Positions 1-5,189 of a stretch of 8,459 nt of DNA are shown here, in pieces. Made by a program: the position numbers and the translations under genes. Numbering within the stretch: the first letter of the stretch is position 1; the number at the start of each line of letters is the position of its first letter. This DNA is from Deltaproteobacteria bacterium (GTDB taxonomy: Bacteria > Desulfobacterota > B13-G15 > RBG-16-54-18). The stretch is taken from the NCBI GenBank assembly GCA_003646745.1, contig QMLM01000060.1, positions 1 through 8,459 of the forward strand, written 5' to 3'. The notes below the pieces were generated by a model, which was not told the DNA's origin, made no database searches, and worked only from the letters and a program-made list of their open reading frames with translations.

Positions 1-244
1 ATTTGCCGGTCTGGTTTTTCCCTCGACCATGACCACCGTTTTGGGCCCTATAACTCTGCTGATACCTCAGGTCCAAGAGGGTGGAAAGTCCTTCCTTGGC
101 CACTAAGATTACATCACCCCCCTTGCCGCCGTCACCACCATCGGGTCCTCCTCGAGGGATGAACTTCTCCCTTCGGAAGCTTACACACCCTTTGCCCCCA
201 TCACCCCCTTTAACCCAAATTTTAACCTCATCGACAAATTGCAT
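1..244 (-). CDS. obgE: GTPase Obg/CgtA, N-terminal part only (runs off the left edge)
   Basis: Seen: the minus strand from an ATG at 242-244 encodes 81 residues to the window edge, beginning MQFVDEVKIWVKGGDGGKG. It continues through the glycine-rich repeats of the Obg fold (RRE-KFIPRGGPDGGDGGKGGDV near residues 24-45, LLDLRYQ near 56-62, and GGHGRGKNQTGK at 70-81). Known: Obg proteins are ribosome-associated GTPases acting in 50S maturation and stress control. The glycine-rich N-terminal domain precedes the G domain, which lies outside this window. The start matches the family's usual M-(K/Q)-F-V-D-E opening. The upstream frame stays open with no ATG, and no Shine-Dalgarno is visible just before the start. 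It lies 69 nt downstream of rpmA, in the common rplU-rpmA-obgE order, and is probably cotranscribed. Identification is secure. The missing ribosome binding site is the only odd point. Confidence 0.95.
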   Translation of the reverse strand, partial: MQFVDEVKIWVKGGDGGKGCVSFRREKFIPRGGPDGGDGGKGGDVILVAKEGLSTLLDLRYQQSYRAQNGGHGRGKNQTGK

Positions 245-313
245 AACAGTAGCAGTAAAATGAAGAGGGGTTGGGATAGGGACATAAATAAAGACCGTAG
301 CAAAAGAGAGGGA

Positions 314-592
314 TTAGGAGGCCGTTGATGCCGCGGCCTCTTTAGGATATACGCTTACCTTCTTTCTATCTTTGCCCTTGGGCTCGAAGCGCACGATACC
401 GTCGATCTTGGCAAAGAGGGTATGGTCACGGCCTATCCCTACATTTTCACCGGGGAAGATCCTTGTTCCCCTCTGTCTTACTAAGATGCTACCCGCCGTG
501 ACTATCTGGCCGCCAAATCTCTTTATCCCTAACCTTCGGCCTATACTATCCCTGCCGTTTCTGGAACTTCCTCCTGCTTTTTTATGGGCCAT
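314..592 (-). CDS. rpmA: 50S ribosomal protein L27
   Basis: A 92-residue protein, close to the usual length for bL27. It begins MAHKKAGGSSRNGRDS and carries the family signature GSILVRQRGTRIFPG at residues 34-48, followed by GRDHTLFAKIDGIVRFEPKG. Known: L27 sits in the 50S subunit with its N-terminal tail reaching toward the peptidyl transferase centre. The protein starts directly with the mature-type AHKKAGG tail, so it lacks the cleavable N-terminal extension found in many Firmicutes. The ATG at 590-592 is preceded by an AGGAG Shine-Dalgarno at 599-603 with a 6-nt spacer. Only 11 nt separate it from rplU, so the two are almost certainly cotranscribed. The last residues are alanine- and serine-rich (EAAASTAS), a variable end. 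Confidence 0.98.
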   Translation of the reverse strand: MAHKKAGGSSRNGRDSIGRRLGIKRFGGQIVTAGSILVRQRGTRIFPGENVGIGRDHTLFAKIDGIVRFEPKGKDRKKVSVYPKEAAASTAS

Positions 593-603
593 CTCTGTCT
601 CCT

Positions 604-915
604 TTAGCTAATGATATCTTCGATCTCTATCCAAGTATAATATTGCCGATGTCCCTGCTTGCGACGATAGTTTTTTCTCCTTTTATATTTGAAGATGACG
701 ATCTTTTCTCCTCTACCCTGTTGTTTTATCCTCCCCACCACTTTCGCTCCCGCCAAGGTAGGTTTTCCTAATTTTACACCATCCTCTGCCTTTATCAAGA
801 GGACCTTGTCCAATTCGACCTTTTCTCCTACCTCCCCTTCTATTTTTTCCACTTTAATAAGGTCCCCTTTAGCCACTTTGTATTGCTTCCCCCCTGCCTC
901 CACAATGGCATACAT
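604..915 (-). CDS. rplU: 50S ribosomal protein L21
   Basis: A 103-residue protein, the standard length for bL21. It opens MYAIVEAGGKQYKVAKGD and contains the C-terminal signature region KYKRRKNYRRKQGHRQYYT at about residues 76-94, rich in basic residues that contact 23S rRNA. Known: L21 is a 50S subunit protein that interacts with L20 and 23S rRNA. The ATG at 913-915 is preceded by a strong AGGAGG Shine-Dalgarno at 923-928 with a 7-nt spacer. It is the first gene of the rplU-rpmA-obgE block, with its own promoter (961-989) just after the atp terminator. The ribosome binding site lies in the 3' arm of a predicted hairpin, a possible translational control element that is annotated separately. 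Confidence 0.98.
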   Translation of the reverse strand: MYAIVEAGGKQYKVAKGDLIKVEKIEGEVGEKVELDKVLLIKAEDGVKLGKPTLAGAKVVGRIKQQGRGEKIVIFKYKRRKNYRRKQGHRQYYTWIEIEDIIS

Positions 916-922
916 AATTTTT

Positions 923-954
923 CCTCCTCTTTAATTTTACCAGAAAGAAGGAGA
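923..954 (-). promoter_or_regulatory. Leader hairpin covering the rplU Shine-Dalgarno
   Basis: In the minus-strand transcript, CTCC-U-UCUUU (944-953) can pair with AAAGAGGAG (924-932) across an 11-nt loop. One U is bulged, and a G-U pair at 923/954 extends the base. The 3' arm contains most of the AGGAGG at 923-928, so the folded form would hide the rplU ribosome binding site. From the predicted promoter, the 5' arm would lie at or very near the 5' end of the mRNA. Complementarity is seen directly; folding in the cell and any role in autoregulation are inference. Known ribosomal protein leaders, including an L21 leader described in Firmicutes, give a precedent, but I cannot show that this belongs to that family. 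Confidence 0.45.
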
Positions 955-960
955 TTAATA

Positions 961-989
961 AAGTTAAATCAATACCTTGGTATTGTCAA
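961..989 (-). promoter_or_regulatory. Sigma-70-type promoter for rplU-rpmA-obgE
   Basis: A perfect -35 TTGACA (984-989) is followed by a 17-bp spacer and a weak -10 TAACTT (961-966, three of six consensus matches). Transcription would start near 953-955, giving a leader of about 40 nt. The -35 lies immediately beyond the T-tract of the upstream atp terminator, so the two operons meet without spare sequence. The same 17-bp spacer and identical -10 hexamer occur upstream of the aldolase gene (5131-5159), which strengthens the call. Confidence 0.65.
970..985. repeat. Inverted repeat inside the rplU promoter spacer (candidate operator)
   Basis: CAATACC-TT-GGTATTG: two perfect 7-bp arms separated by 2 bp. 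It fills most of the spacer between the -35 and -10 of the rplU promoter and overlaps the -35 by 2 bp. A dimeric DNA-binding protein here would be placed to block RNA polymerase. The symmetry is seen; the operator role is inference. Single CAATACC half-sites occur elsewhere in coding DNA (for example near 2654 and 6415), but no second paired copy was noticed in the window. Confidence 0.45.
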
Positions 990-1019
990 GAAATAAAAGG
1001 CAGGTCCTTTAGACCTGCC
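990..1019 (-). terminator. Intrinsic terminator of the atpZIBE operon
   Basis: On the minus strand GGCAGGTC (1012-1019), a 5-nt loop and GACCTGCC (999-1006) form a perfect 8-bp GC-rich stem, followed directly by TTTTATTTC (990-998). There is no T-tract on the plus-strand side, so it acts only on minus-strand transcription. It lies about 40 nt after the atpE stop codon. A second small hairpin, GGCCG/CGGCC at 1039-1057 without a T-tract, lies between atpE and the terminator and could protect the mRNA 3' end. Confidence 0.9.
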
Positions 1020-1060
1020 CGACAAACCGCACTCCATGGGCCGAAGATATTCCGGCCTTA

Positions 1061-1393
1061 TTAAAGCTTAAACACCAATAAAAGGGATACCAGCAGGGCG
1101 TAGATGACCAACGACTCGATCATGGCCAAACCGATGATCATGGGTGTAACTATCTTTCCTGAGGCCGCTGGATTTCTGGCTATCCCGTCCAAGGCAGAGG
1201 CAATGCCACGGCTCTGTCCTATGGCTCCGCCAAAAGCGGCTATGGCGATGCCAAAGCCTGCACCAATGGCAATGGCCATTTTTACATTAGGTGGCAGCCC
1301 CTCCGCCGCCGCCTCTTCCGCGGCCAAGGCAACTCCCGCCGCTGCTAAAGCGAAACCGAACACCAATAGGAAAAATGTAATCTTTTTGAACAC
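1061..1393 (-). CDS. atpE: F0F1 ATP synthase subunit c (proton-type rotor proteolipid)
   Basis: Subunit c forms the membrane rotor ring of ATP synthase. The protein has 110 residues, longer than the usual 75-90, because of an N-terminal segment that looks like a signal peptide: KK at 3-4, a hydrophobic core at 5-23, then ALAAEEAAAEG at 22-32. The mature hairpin follows: helix 1 at about 37-60, the polar loop with ARNP at 72-75, and helix 2 at about 82-108. The ion-carrying glutamate is E93 in AMIESLVIY, with Q60 and S94 as further site residues. The threonine typical of sodium-binding rings is replaced by L95, so proton coupling is more likely (inference). The start codon is GTG (1391-1393) with AGGAGG at 1401-1406, 7 nt away. 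It lies 27 nt after atpB and is the last gene before a terminator. No atpF or F1 genes follow. Confidence 0.95.
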   Translation of the reverse strand: MFKKITFFLLVFGFALAAAGVALAAEEAAAEGLPPNVKMAIAIGAGFGIAIAAFGGAIGQSRGIASALDGIARNPAASGKIVTPMIIGLAMIESLVIYALLVSLLLVFKL

Positions 1394-1420
1394 TCTCCCC
1401 CCTCCTTTCTCTATTGAATT

Positions 1421-2128
1421 TTATCCTTCATGCTCGATCTCCTCAATAGCCCCAGAGAAATAGGCCATGGAGAGGAGGATGAAGACTAGGGTTTGCACAA
1501 TGGCAACGAATATACCCAGCAGCATCATAGGTAAAGGTACTAGGAAAGGCACTAGTCCAAAGACGATGGCGCAAATATAGTGGTCCCCGAATATGTTCCC
1601 AAAGAGACGTACGGAGAGAGAGACAGGGCGGACGAAGTGTCCGATGAGCTCAATGGGGACCATGAGGGGAGCTAGCCAGATAACAGGTCCGGTGAAATGT
1701 TTAAGGTATTTTATCCCGTGTTCCCTAAACCCATAATAGTGAGTGAGGAAAAAGACGGTGATGGCACAGGCCCCTGTGGTATTTAGGGTCTCGGTAGGGG
1801 AGTGGAAGCCCGGTATTAGGCCCAAGACATTTGATACAAAGATAAAGAGGGCCAACGTCCCGATGATCATCATAAACTCGGGCCCCCTTGGTCCCATGTT
1901 GTCCTTGACTATCTTTAGGACCCCCTCCACGATCATTTCTCCTGCGGTACGAAAGGTCAGCTTTGCCTCAGGGATAAAGTATTTTTTGGGGTCTTTGCGC
2001 AGTCCCCTGGTCCCCAATTGGGCAACGATCAGGAGGAAGACGATCACCACAATGGCATTAGCGACATGGGAGGGAAGTTGGTTCAACAAAGGTATCATGT
2101 CGCAGATGCTGAAGCCCTTATGTTCCAT
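1421..2128 (-). CDS. atpB: F0F1 ATP synthase subunit a
   Basis: Subunit a is the membrane stator component that carries protons to and from the c ring. The 235-residue protein has about five or six hydrophobic segments (roughly 22-40, 85-108, 117-133, 147-166, 184-225). The essential arginine is R174 in SLSVRLFGN, and Q212 in IVQTLVF corresponds to the conserved glutamine of the last helix. Other family marks are GLIPGF at 103-108, HGIKYLKHF at 137-145 and WLAPLM at 151-156. Length and motifs match the shorter subunits a of Desulfobacterota and similar bacteria. The ATG overlaps the atpI stop codon as TGATG, with GAGGGGGAG just upstream, so translation is probably coupled. It is followed by atpE after 27 nt. 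The gene looks intact. Confidence 0.97.
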   Translation of the reverse strand: MEHKGFSICDMIPLLNQLPSHVANAIVVIVFLLIVAQLGTRGLRKDPKKYFIPEAKLTFRTAGEMIVEGVLKIVKDNMGPRGPEFMMIIGTLALFIFVSNVLGLIPGFHSPTETLNTTGACAITVFFLTHYYGFREHGIKYLKHFTGPVIWLAPLMVPIELIGHFVRPVSLSVRLFGNIFGDHYICAIVFGLVPFLVPLPMMLLGIFVAIVQTLVFILLSMAYFSGAIEEIEHEG

Positions 2129-2520
2129 CAGCTTCTCTCCCCCTCTTCGTTAATATGACGGTATCCCTTTATTCCCTCGGCCAATATAGCCAAAAATATG
2201 GTGAGCAACCCCACCAAGAAGGCCACCAAATTTATCACCCCTCGCAGCAAAATAGCAATCCCTGCTACGGCAGCAACTAACAAGAGAAATTTTACGGAAT
2301 ATTTAAAGAAGAAAGACCTGGGATTGGAAATCCCCCCTTCAGAGAATCCCCCCTCTATGATCCTTCTCAAGGCCTTAAAGTTGAGGATGATGATAATTCC
2401 CCCCATTATTACCCCTATGGTAATCTTTTTGTCCCAGAAGGCTAGGCTCCCCACAGAAAGCAGCGAGAGGATGACCCATTGGGTTCTTTCCAGGGAGGTC
2501 AGTTGCCACTCTTTGATCAT
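2128..2520 (-). CDS. atpI: ATP synthase subunit I (AtpI family, c-ring assembly factor)
   Basis: A 130-residue protein with four predicted membrane segments (about 14-30, 33-52, 73-92 and 95-116) and short charged ends (ERTQW near 11-15, EEGERS at the C-terminus). Size, topology and position directly before atpB fit the ATP-synt_I family. Known: AtpI helps assemble or stabilise the c ring in some bacteria and is not part of the finished enzyme; in others it is dispensable. The sequence is poorly conserved, so the assignment rests mainly on topology and context. The ATG at 2518-2520 shares its A with the atpZ stop codon (TGATG), and AGAGGGGGC lies just upstream. Its own stop overlaps the atpB start in the same way. 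These double overlaps indicate coupled translation of small membrane proteins. Confidence 0.85.
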   Translation of the reverse strand: MIKEWQLTSLERTQWVILSLLSVGSLAFWDKKITIGVIMGGIIIILNFKALRRIIEGGFSEGGISNPRSFFFKYSVKFLLLVAAVAGIAILLRGVINLVAFLVGLLTIFLAILAEGIKGYRHINEEGERS

Positions 2521-2759
2521 CAGCCCCCTCTATTCTCTCTTTCCATACGCTTCAGCGCCCGATATAGACTCCGAAAACCGGCAACAATCCCAAAAAAGAG
2601 GAAGATAATGAGGAACCAAGGCCTTGTGCCCAGCCATTTGTCCAGATAATAGCCAATACCGACTCCCACCGCTACTGCCAACCCCATCTCCAGTCCGAGG
2701 GTGCTGTAGTAGGCGATCTGTTCGATCACCTTTTTCTTATCCTCTTTGCGGGTTGGCAA
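2520..2759 (-). CDS. atpZ: AtpZ/AtpI-family small membrane protein of the ATP synthase operon
   Basis: A 79-residue protein with a lysine-rich cytoplasmic N-terminus (KEDKKK), two membrane segments (about 19-38 and 47-64) joined by the short loop YLDKWLGTRPW, and a basic tail (RALKRMERENR). The pattern G-x-x-x-G-Y-Y-L-D-K-W-L-G-T-x-P followed by G-I-V-A-G-F-R-S-L-Y is characteristic of the AtpZ family. Known: AtpZ is encoded at the head of many atp operons and has been linked to c-ring assembly and, in alkaliphilic Bacillus together with AtpI, to divalent cation transport. The start is TTG at 2757-2759: a TGA two codons upstream excludes extension, and no ATG occurs until residue 25. AGGAAAGGGG at 2771-2780 is a plausible but distant ribosome binding site (11-nt spacer). 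A GTG at residue 11 is the alternative start. Confidence 0.85.
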   Translation of the reverse strand: MPTRKEDKKKVIEQIAYYSTLGLEMGLAVAVGVGIGYYLDKWLGTRPWFLIIFLFFGIVAGFRSLYRALKRMERENRGG

Positions 2760-2791
2760 GGTTCAAAAAACCCCTTTCCTAGGGAGGGAAA

Positions 2792-2821
2792 TTTGTAACA
2801 CACCCTTCCCAACCAAGTCAA
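2792..2821 (-). promoter_or_regulatory. Promoter for atpZIBE with extended -10
   Basis: TTGACT (2816-2821) serves as -35 and TACAAA (2792-2797) as -10, with an 18-bp spacer. The bases just before the -10 read TGT, giving the TGn of an extended -10, which would offset the imperfect hexamer. Predicted start near 2785 gives a leader of about 25 nt. It lies in the 80-bp gap after the nicotinate phosphoribosyltransferase gene. No terminator is visible for that gene, so read-through into the atp operon is possible. Confidence 0.55.
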
Positions 2822-2839
2822 CTACTTTTCTGGAATATC

Positions 2840-4084
2840 CTATTCCCTAGGCCTGATGGGGCGGTACTCTCTTCCCTTCTTGGCCTCTTTCTCTCCTTCG
2901 ACCATTACGATGTCGGCAGTGAAGTCATATTTGCCCTCGAAAAGGGCGCTGCCCACTGCGTAGATATCCACCGGCGCCTTTTTTTCTTCGAAGAAGGAGA
3001 TCTTATCGGGGTTAAATCCGCCGGAGACAATGATCTTCACGTGTGAGAATCCTTCCCGATCCAGGGCTCCTCTCACCTTTTCCACTAACCGGACGTTCAC
3101 CCCTCGGGGGTCGAACTGCATCATCTCCTCCCACAGGCATCTGTCCACCATAGTATCAGAGGTGTCCAATCTCACGGCCCAGAGGATATCTTTCAGCTTT
3201 CTTGCCACCTCCAGGGAGGTCCCTACACAGTCATTATGATAGTCGACAAGGGCGATCACCTTGATGTCGGTTCCTCTGGCGATATGTTCGTAAAACTTAT
3301 ATGTAGCTAATGCTGTATCTCCGCGATAACAGGCGATCAGGGCGTGGGGGATGGTTCCTATCCCGCGTGATCCCCACCATTCGGCCCCGGCATCGGTGGA
3401 TACAGCCTCAGCCCCGCCAATGCTGGCGGCGTAACCATCCCCTCCCTGAACGCTGAAGTGGTCGAAGCGGGCGCCGAAGAAGATCACCGGTTTCCCTTGG
3501 GCCGCCTGGACGCACTTGCGTACATTGGTAGCTATCTTGGTCCTGCGAGCAAGCACCCCCAGGTAGACAGTCTCCAAGTGGGCAAAACTTGCCGCTGGCC
3601 CCTCGATATGCATCACGGTTTCATAGGGTTCTATCTCATCTCCGTCCCTTAGGGCCGATATCTTCAGTTTATCAAACTCGCTCACCCAGATGGAATCTAA
3701 CTCACGCTCCACCGTCAACCTCTCCGCAATCAAGGAGAGGAAAAGCTCTCTATCGATGTCCCTACATTTACGCAGATCCATCTTTATGTTCATCAACCTA
3801 TCAAACAACTTATACGCCTTTTTTAGATCAGTGTAATGTCCTGTCCCTACCCGGAGTATGGCGATGGCCTCGTCAATACCGCAAAGGACCGCATGTTTCT
3901 TTTGGAAGACCTGCATGGTGACGATGGGGTTGTGGCGGTCTCGCTCCAGGATCAACTTCTCCCGCCAGAAATAGACGTCGGAGCGATATCCCCTTCTTAT
4001 CTCTTGAATGGGAAGATCGAAGACAGAAACAGGAAGTCTTGTCTCTAAATCCTCCTGTATCCTTACTTTAGAGCCAGTATTCAT
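2840..4084 (-). CDS. pncB: Nicotinate phosphoribosyltransferase (NAD salvage)
   Basis: This enzyme joins nicotinate and PRPP to give nicotinate mononucleotide in the Preiss-Handler NAD salvage route, in the cytoplasm. The 414-residue protein has the family layout: N-terminal YRSDVYF at 33-39; the barrel region HLETVYLGVLARRTKIATN at 169-187; GARFDHF at 204-210; GTIPHAL at 243-249 containing H247, which probably corresponds to the histidine phosphorylated in this family; DYHND at 281-285; VRLDTSD at 304-310; and the phosphate-binding SGGF at 354-357 with YAVGSAL at 375-381. Length matches the short archaeal/bacterial class. The ATG lies 17 nt inside the 3' end of the aldolase gene, where the tail codons of that gene supply GGAGGAGAGG as Shine-Dalgarno. 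Coupled expression is likely. A related pyridine phosphoribosyltransferase specificity (quinolinate or nicotinamide) cannot be excluded from motifs alone. Confidence 0.88.
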   Translation of the reverse strand: MNTGSKVRIQEDLETRLPVSVFDLPIQEIRRGYRSDVYFWREKLILERDRHNPIVTMQVFQKKHAVLCGIDEAIAILRVGTGHYTDLKKAYKLFDRLMNIKMDLRKCRDIDRELFLSLIAERLTVERELDSIWVSEFDKLKISALRDGDEIEPYETVMHIEGPAASFAHLETVYLGVLARRTKIATNVRKCVQAAQGKPVIFFGARFDHFSVQGGDGYAASIGGAEAVSTDAGAEWWGSRGIGTIPHALIACYRGDTALATYKFYEHIARGTDIKVIALVDYHNDCVGTSLEVARKLKDILWAVRLDTSDTMVDRCLWEEMMQFDPRGVNVRLVEKVRGALDREGFSHVKIIVSGGFNPDKISFFEEKKAPVDIYAVGSALFEGKYDFTADIVMVEGEKEAKKGREYRPIRPRE

Positions 4085-5093
4085 CCCTATAGATCCTCTC
4101 CTCCAGATCTATTTTATAGAAATCCTGCAGGGGGATCAAGATCTCCTTGTTCCTCTCATAGACGGTTCTTATAGCTTCCCTTACGGTCGCTTTTGCCTTA
4201 GGGGTCATACGCCCCAGGGGAGGTCGGCAAGGGCCAGCCGGCATTCCCAAACCCCTCATCAGGGTCTTTATGGCAGAGGGATTTCGGAATTTTAAAGATA
4301 CCTTAAACCCTTCATATTCCTCCACAGTCTTGACAGTGACGATCTTAAAGAGGGGGTCCAAGGCCTCATAGAGCTCCCGTCCTCTCGCCATATCTCCACG
4401 GTTGAGGGATTTGGTCATTTCGGCCACAGCTCCAGGGACCACATTGGAGATGACCGAGACCACTCCTTGTGCTTTGATATCCTCCCTGGTCATCATTGCA
4501 AAGGTCATATCGTCATCTCCGGAGAGAATATCGAAATCGTCCCCGAGCAACCTCCTGATCTTGGCCATCCTTTCTAGGCTTCCTGTAGCCTCCTTGACAG
4601 CCCGGACGTTTTTGTAATTTCTGTTCAGGATGGCTAGGTCCTCTACCTCCAGTTGTGTCCCCGTCCTGCCCGGGATGACATAGGGGGTGATGAAGGTTGT
4701 AGGAAACTCCTTAGCGATTACTTCATAATACTCCGTTCTAAGCTCTAGGGAGGAAGGCCCGTTATAGTAACAGTCCACCAGCAGTACGGCCTCTGCCCCT
4801 ACCTCTACAGCGTGCTTAGTGCCCCTAAGGGCCTCTTGGGTGGAGTTGCTCCCGGTACCCGCCATCACAAAAGTCCGTCCTTTAGCCAGCTTCACCACTT
4901 CTTCTATGACTTGGTCGTGTTCCCGCCACTCCAGGGTGGGAGATTCCCCTGTGGTACCCGTCGGAACCAATTTTGCCCCTCCCTCTATCTGAAAGGTTAC
5001 GTTCTGACGTAGGCCTTCCAGATCCAACTCCCCCCTCTCCGTAAAGGGGGTGACCATTGCCGTCCAGCACCCCTCAAATCTCTCCAAGACCAT
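4068..5093 (-). CDS. Dihydrodipicolinate synthase family class I aldolase with C-terminal tail
   Basis: A TIM-barrel pyruvate aldolase of the DapA/N-acetylneuraminate lyase family. Against E. coli DHDPS numbering, all catalytic positions can be matched: TTGE at 47-50 (T47 as T44), Y110 in CYYNGP (as Y107), Y138 in PYVIPGRTG (as Y133), R143 (as R138), Schiff-base lysine K167 in VKEATG (as K161), and SGDDD at 191-195. The usual domain ends near residue 312. About 29 further residues (ERNKEILIPLQ to the final EYWL) form an unusual tail, and the protein has 341 residues instead of about 292. The ATG at 5091-5093 has AGAGG at 5100-5104 with a 6-nt spacer. It has its own promoter and overlaps the nicotinate phosphoribosyltransferase gene by 17 nt. 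DHDPS activity in lysine synthesis is plausible, but other aldolases share these motifs and no other lysine gene is nearby, so I leave the symbol blank. Confidence 0.82.
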   Translation of the reverse strand: MVLERFEGCWTAMVTPFTERGELDLEGLRQNVTFQIEGGAKLVPTGTTGESPTLEWREHDQVIEEVVKLAKGRTFVMAGTGSNSTQEALRGTKHAVEVGAEAVLLVDCYYNGPSSLELRTEYYEVIAKEFPTTFITPYVIPGRTGTQLEVEDLAILNRNYKNVRAVKEATGSLERMAKIRRLLGDDFDILSGDDDMTFAMMTREDIKAQGVVSVISNVVPGAVAEMTKSLNRGDMARGRELYEALDPLFKIVTVKTVEEYEGFKVSLKFRNPSAIKTLMRGLGMPAGPCRPPLGRMTPKAKATVREAIRTVYERNKEILIPLQDFYKIDLEERIYRDEYWL

Positions 5094-5130
5094 GTTTGTC
5101 CTCTCCCCTTTGTACTTTAAAGATCCTTAA

Positions 5131-5159
5131 AAGTTAAAGGAAAGGAGGTGAAAAGTCAA
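5131..5159 (-). promoter_or_regulatory. Promoter for the aldolase-pncB pair
   Basis: TTGACT (5154-5159) and TAACTT (5131-5136) are separated by exactly 17 bp in the 96-bp gap after rlmB. The -10 hexamer and spacing are the same as in the rplU promoter. Predicted transcription start is near 5124, leaving about 30 nt before the aldolase ATG. No hairpin followed by a T-tract was seen between rlmB and this promoter, so upstream transcription may also continue through. Confidence 0.6.
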
Positions 5160-5189
5160 GATTGGAAGGTCTGTAATGGTTCCTCGGGA

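Noticed and set aside
1061..1393. Sodium-driven c ring, suggested by Q60, E93 and S94.
   Set aside because: The threonine that completes the sodium site is L95, and MIESLxIY resembles proton-type rings, so proton coupling is the better reading.
1104..1463. Plus-strand open frame of 119 codons opposite atpE.
   Set aside because: It is an antisense shadow of a conserved gene, has no ribosome binding site and its sequence is low in complexity and rich in A, P and M, as expected from the reverse of an alanine/glycine-rich membrane protein.
1743..2153. Plus-strand open frame of 136 codons opposite atpB.
   Set aside because: Shadow of atpB, whose catalytic arginine and membrane motifs are unmistakable on the other strand.
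2198..2608. Plus-strand open frame of 136 codons across atpI and atpZ.
   Set aside because: It runs opposite two coupled genes with strong context and shows no recognisable domain or translation signal.
2832..2846. Perfect 6-bp hairpin GGAATA-TCC-TATTCC over the pncB stop codon, considered as a terminator.
   Set aside because: The stem is short and AT-rich, and no T-tract follows on either strand.
5115..5139. CTTTAA...TTAAAG inverted repeat overlapping the aldolase -10, considered as an operator.
   Set aside because: Six AT-rich bases per arm with a 13-nt gap are likely by chance in an AT-rich promoter.
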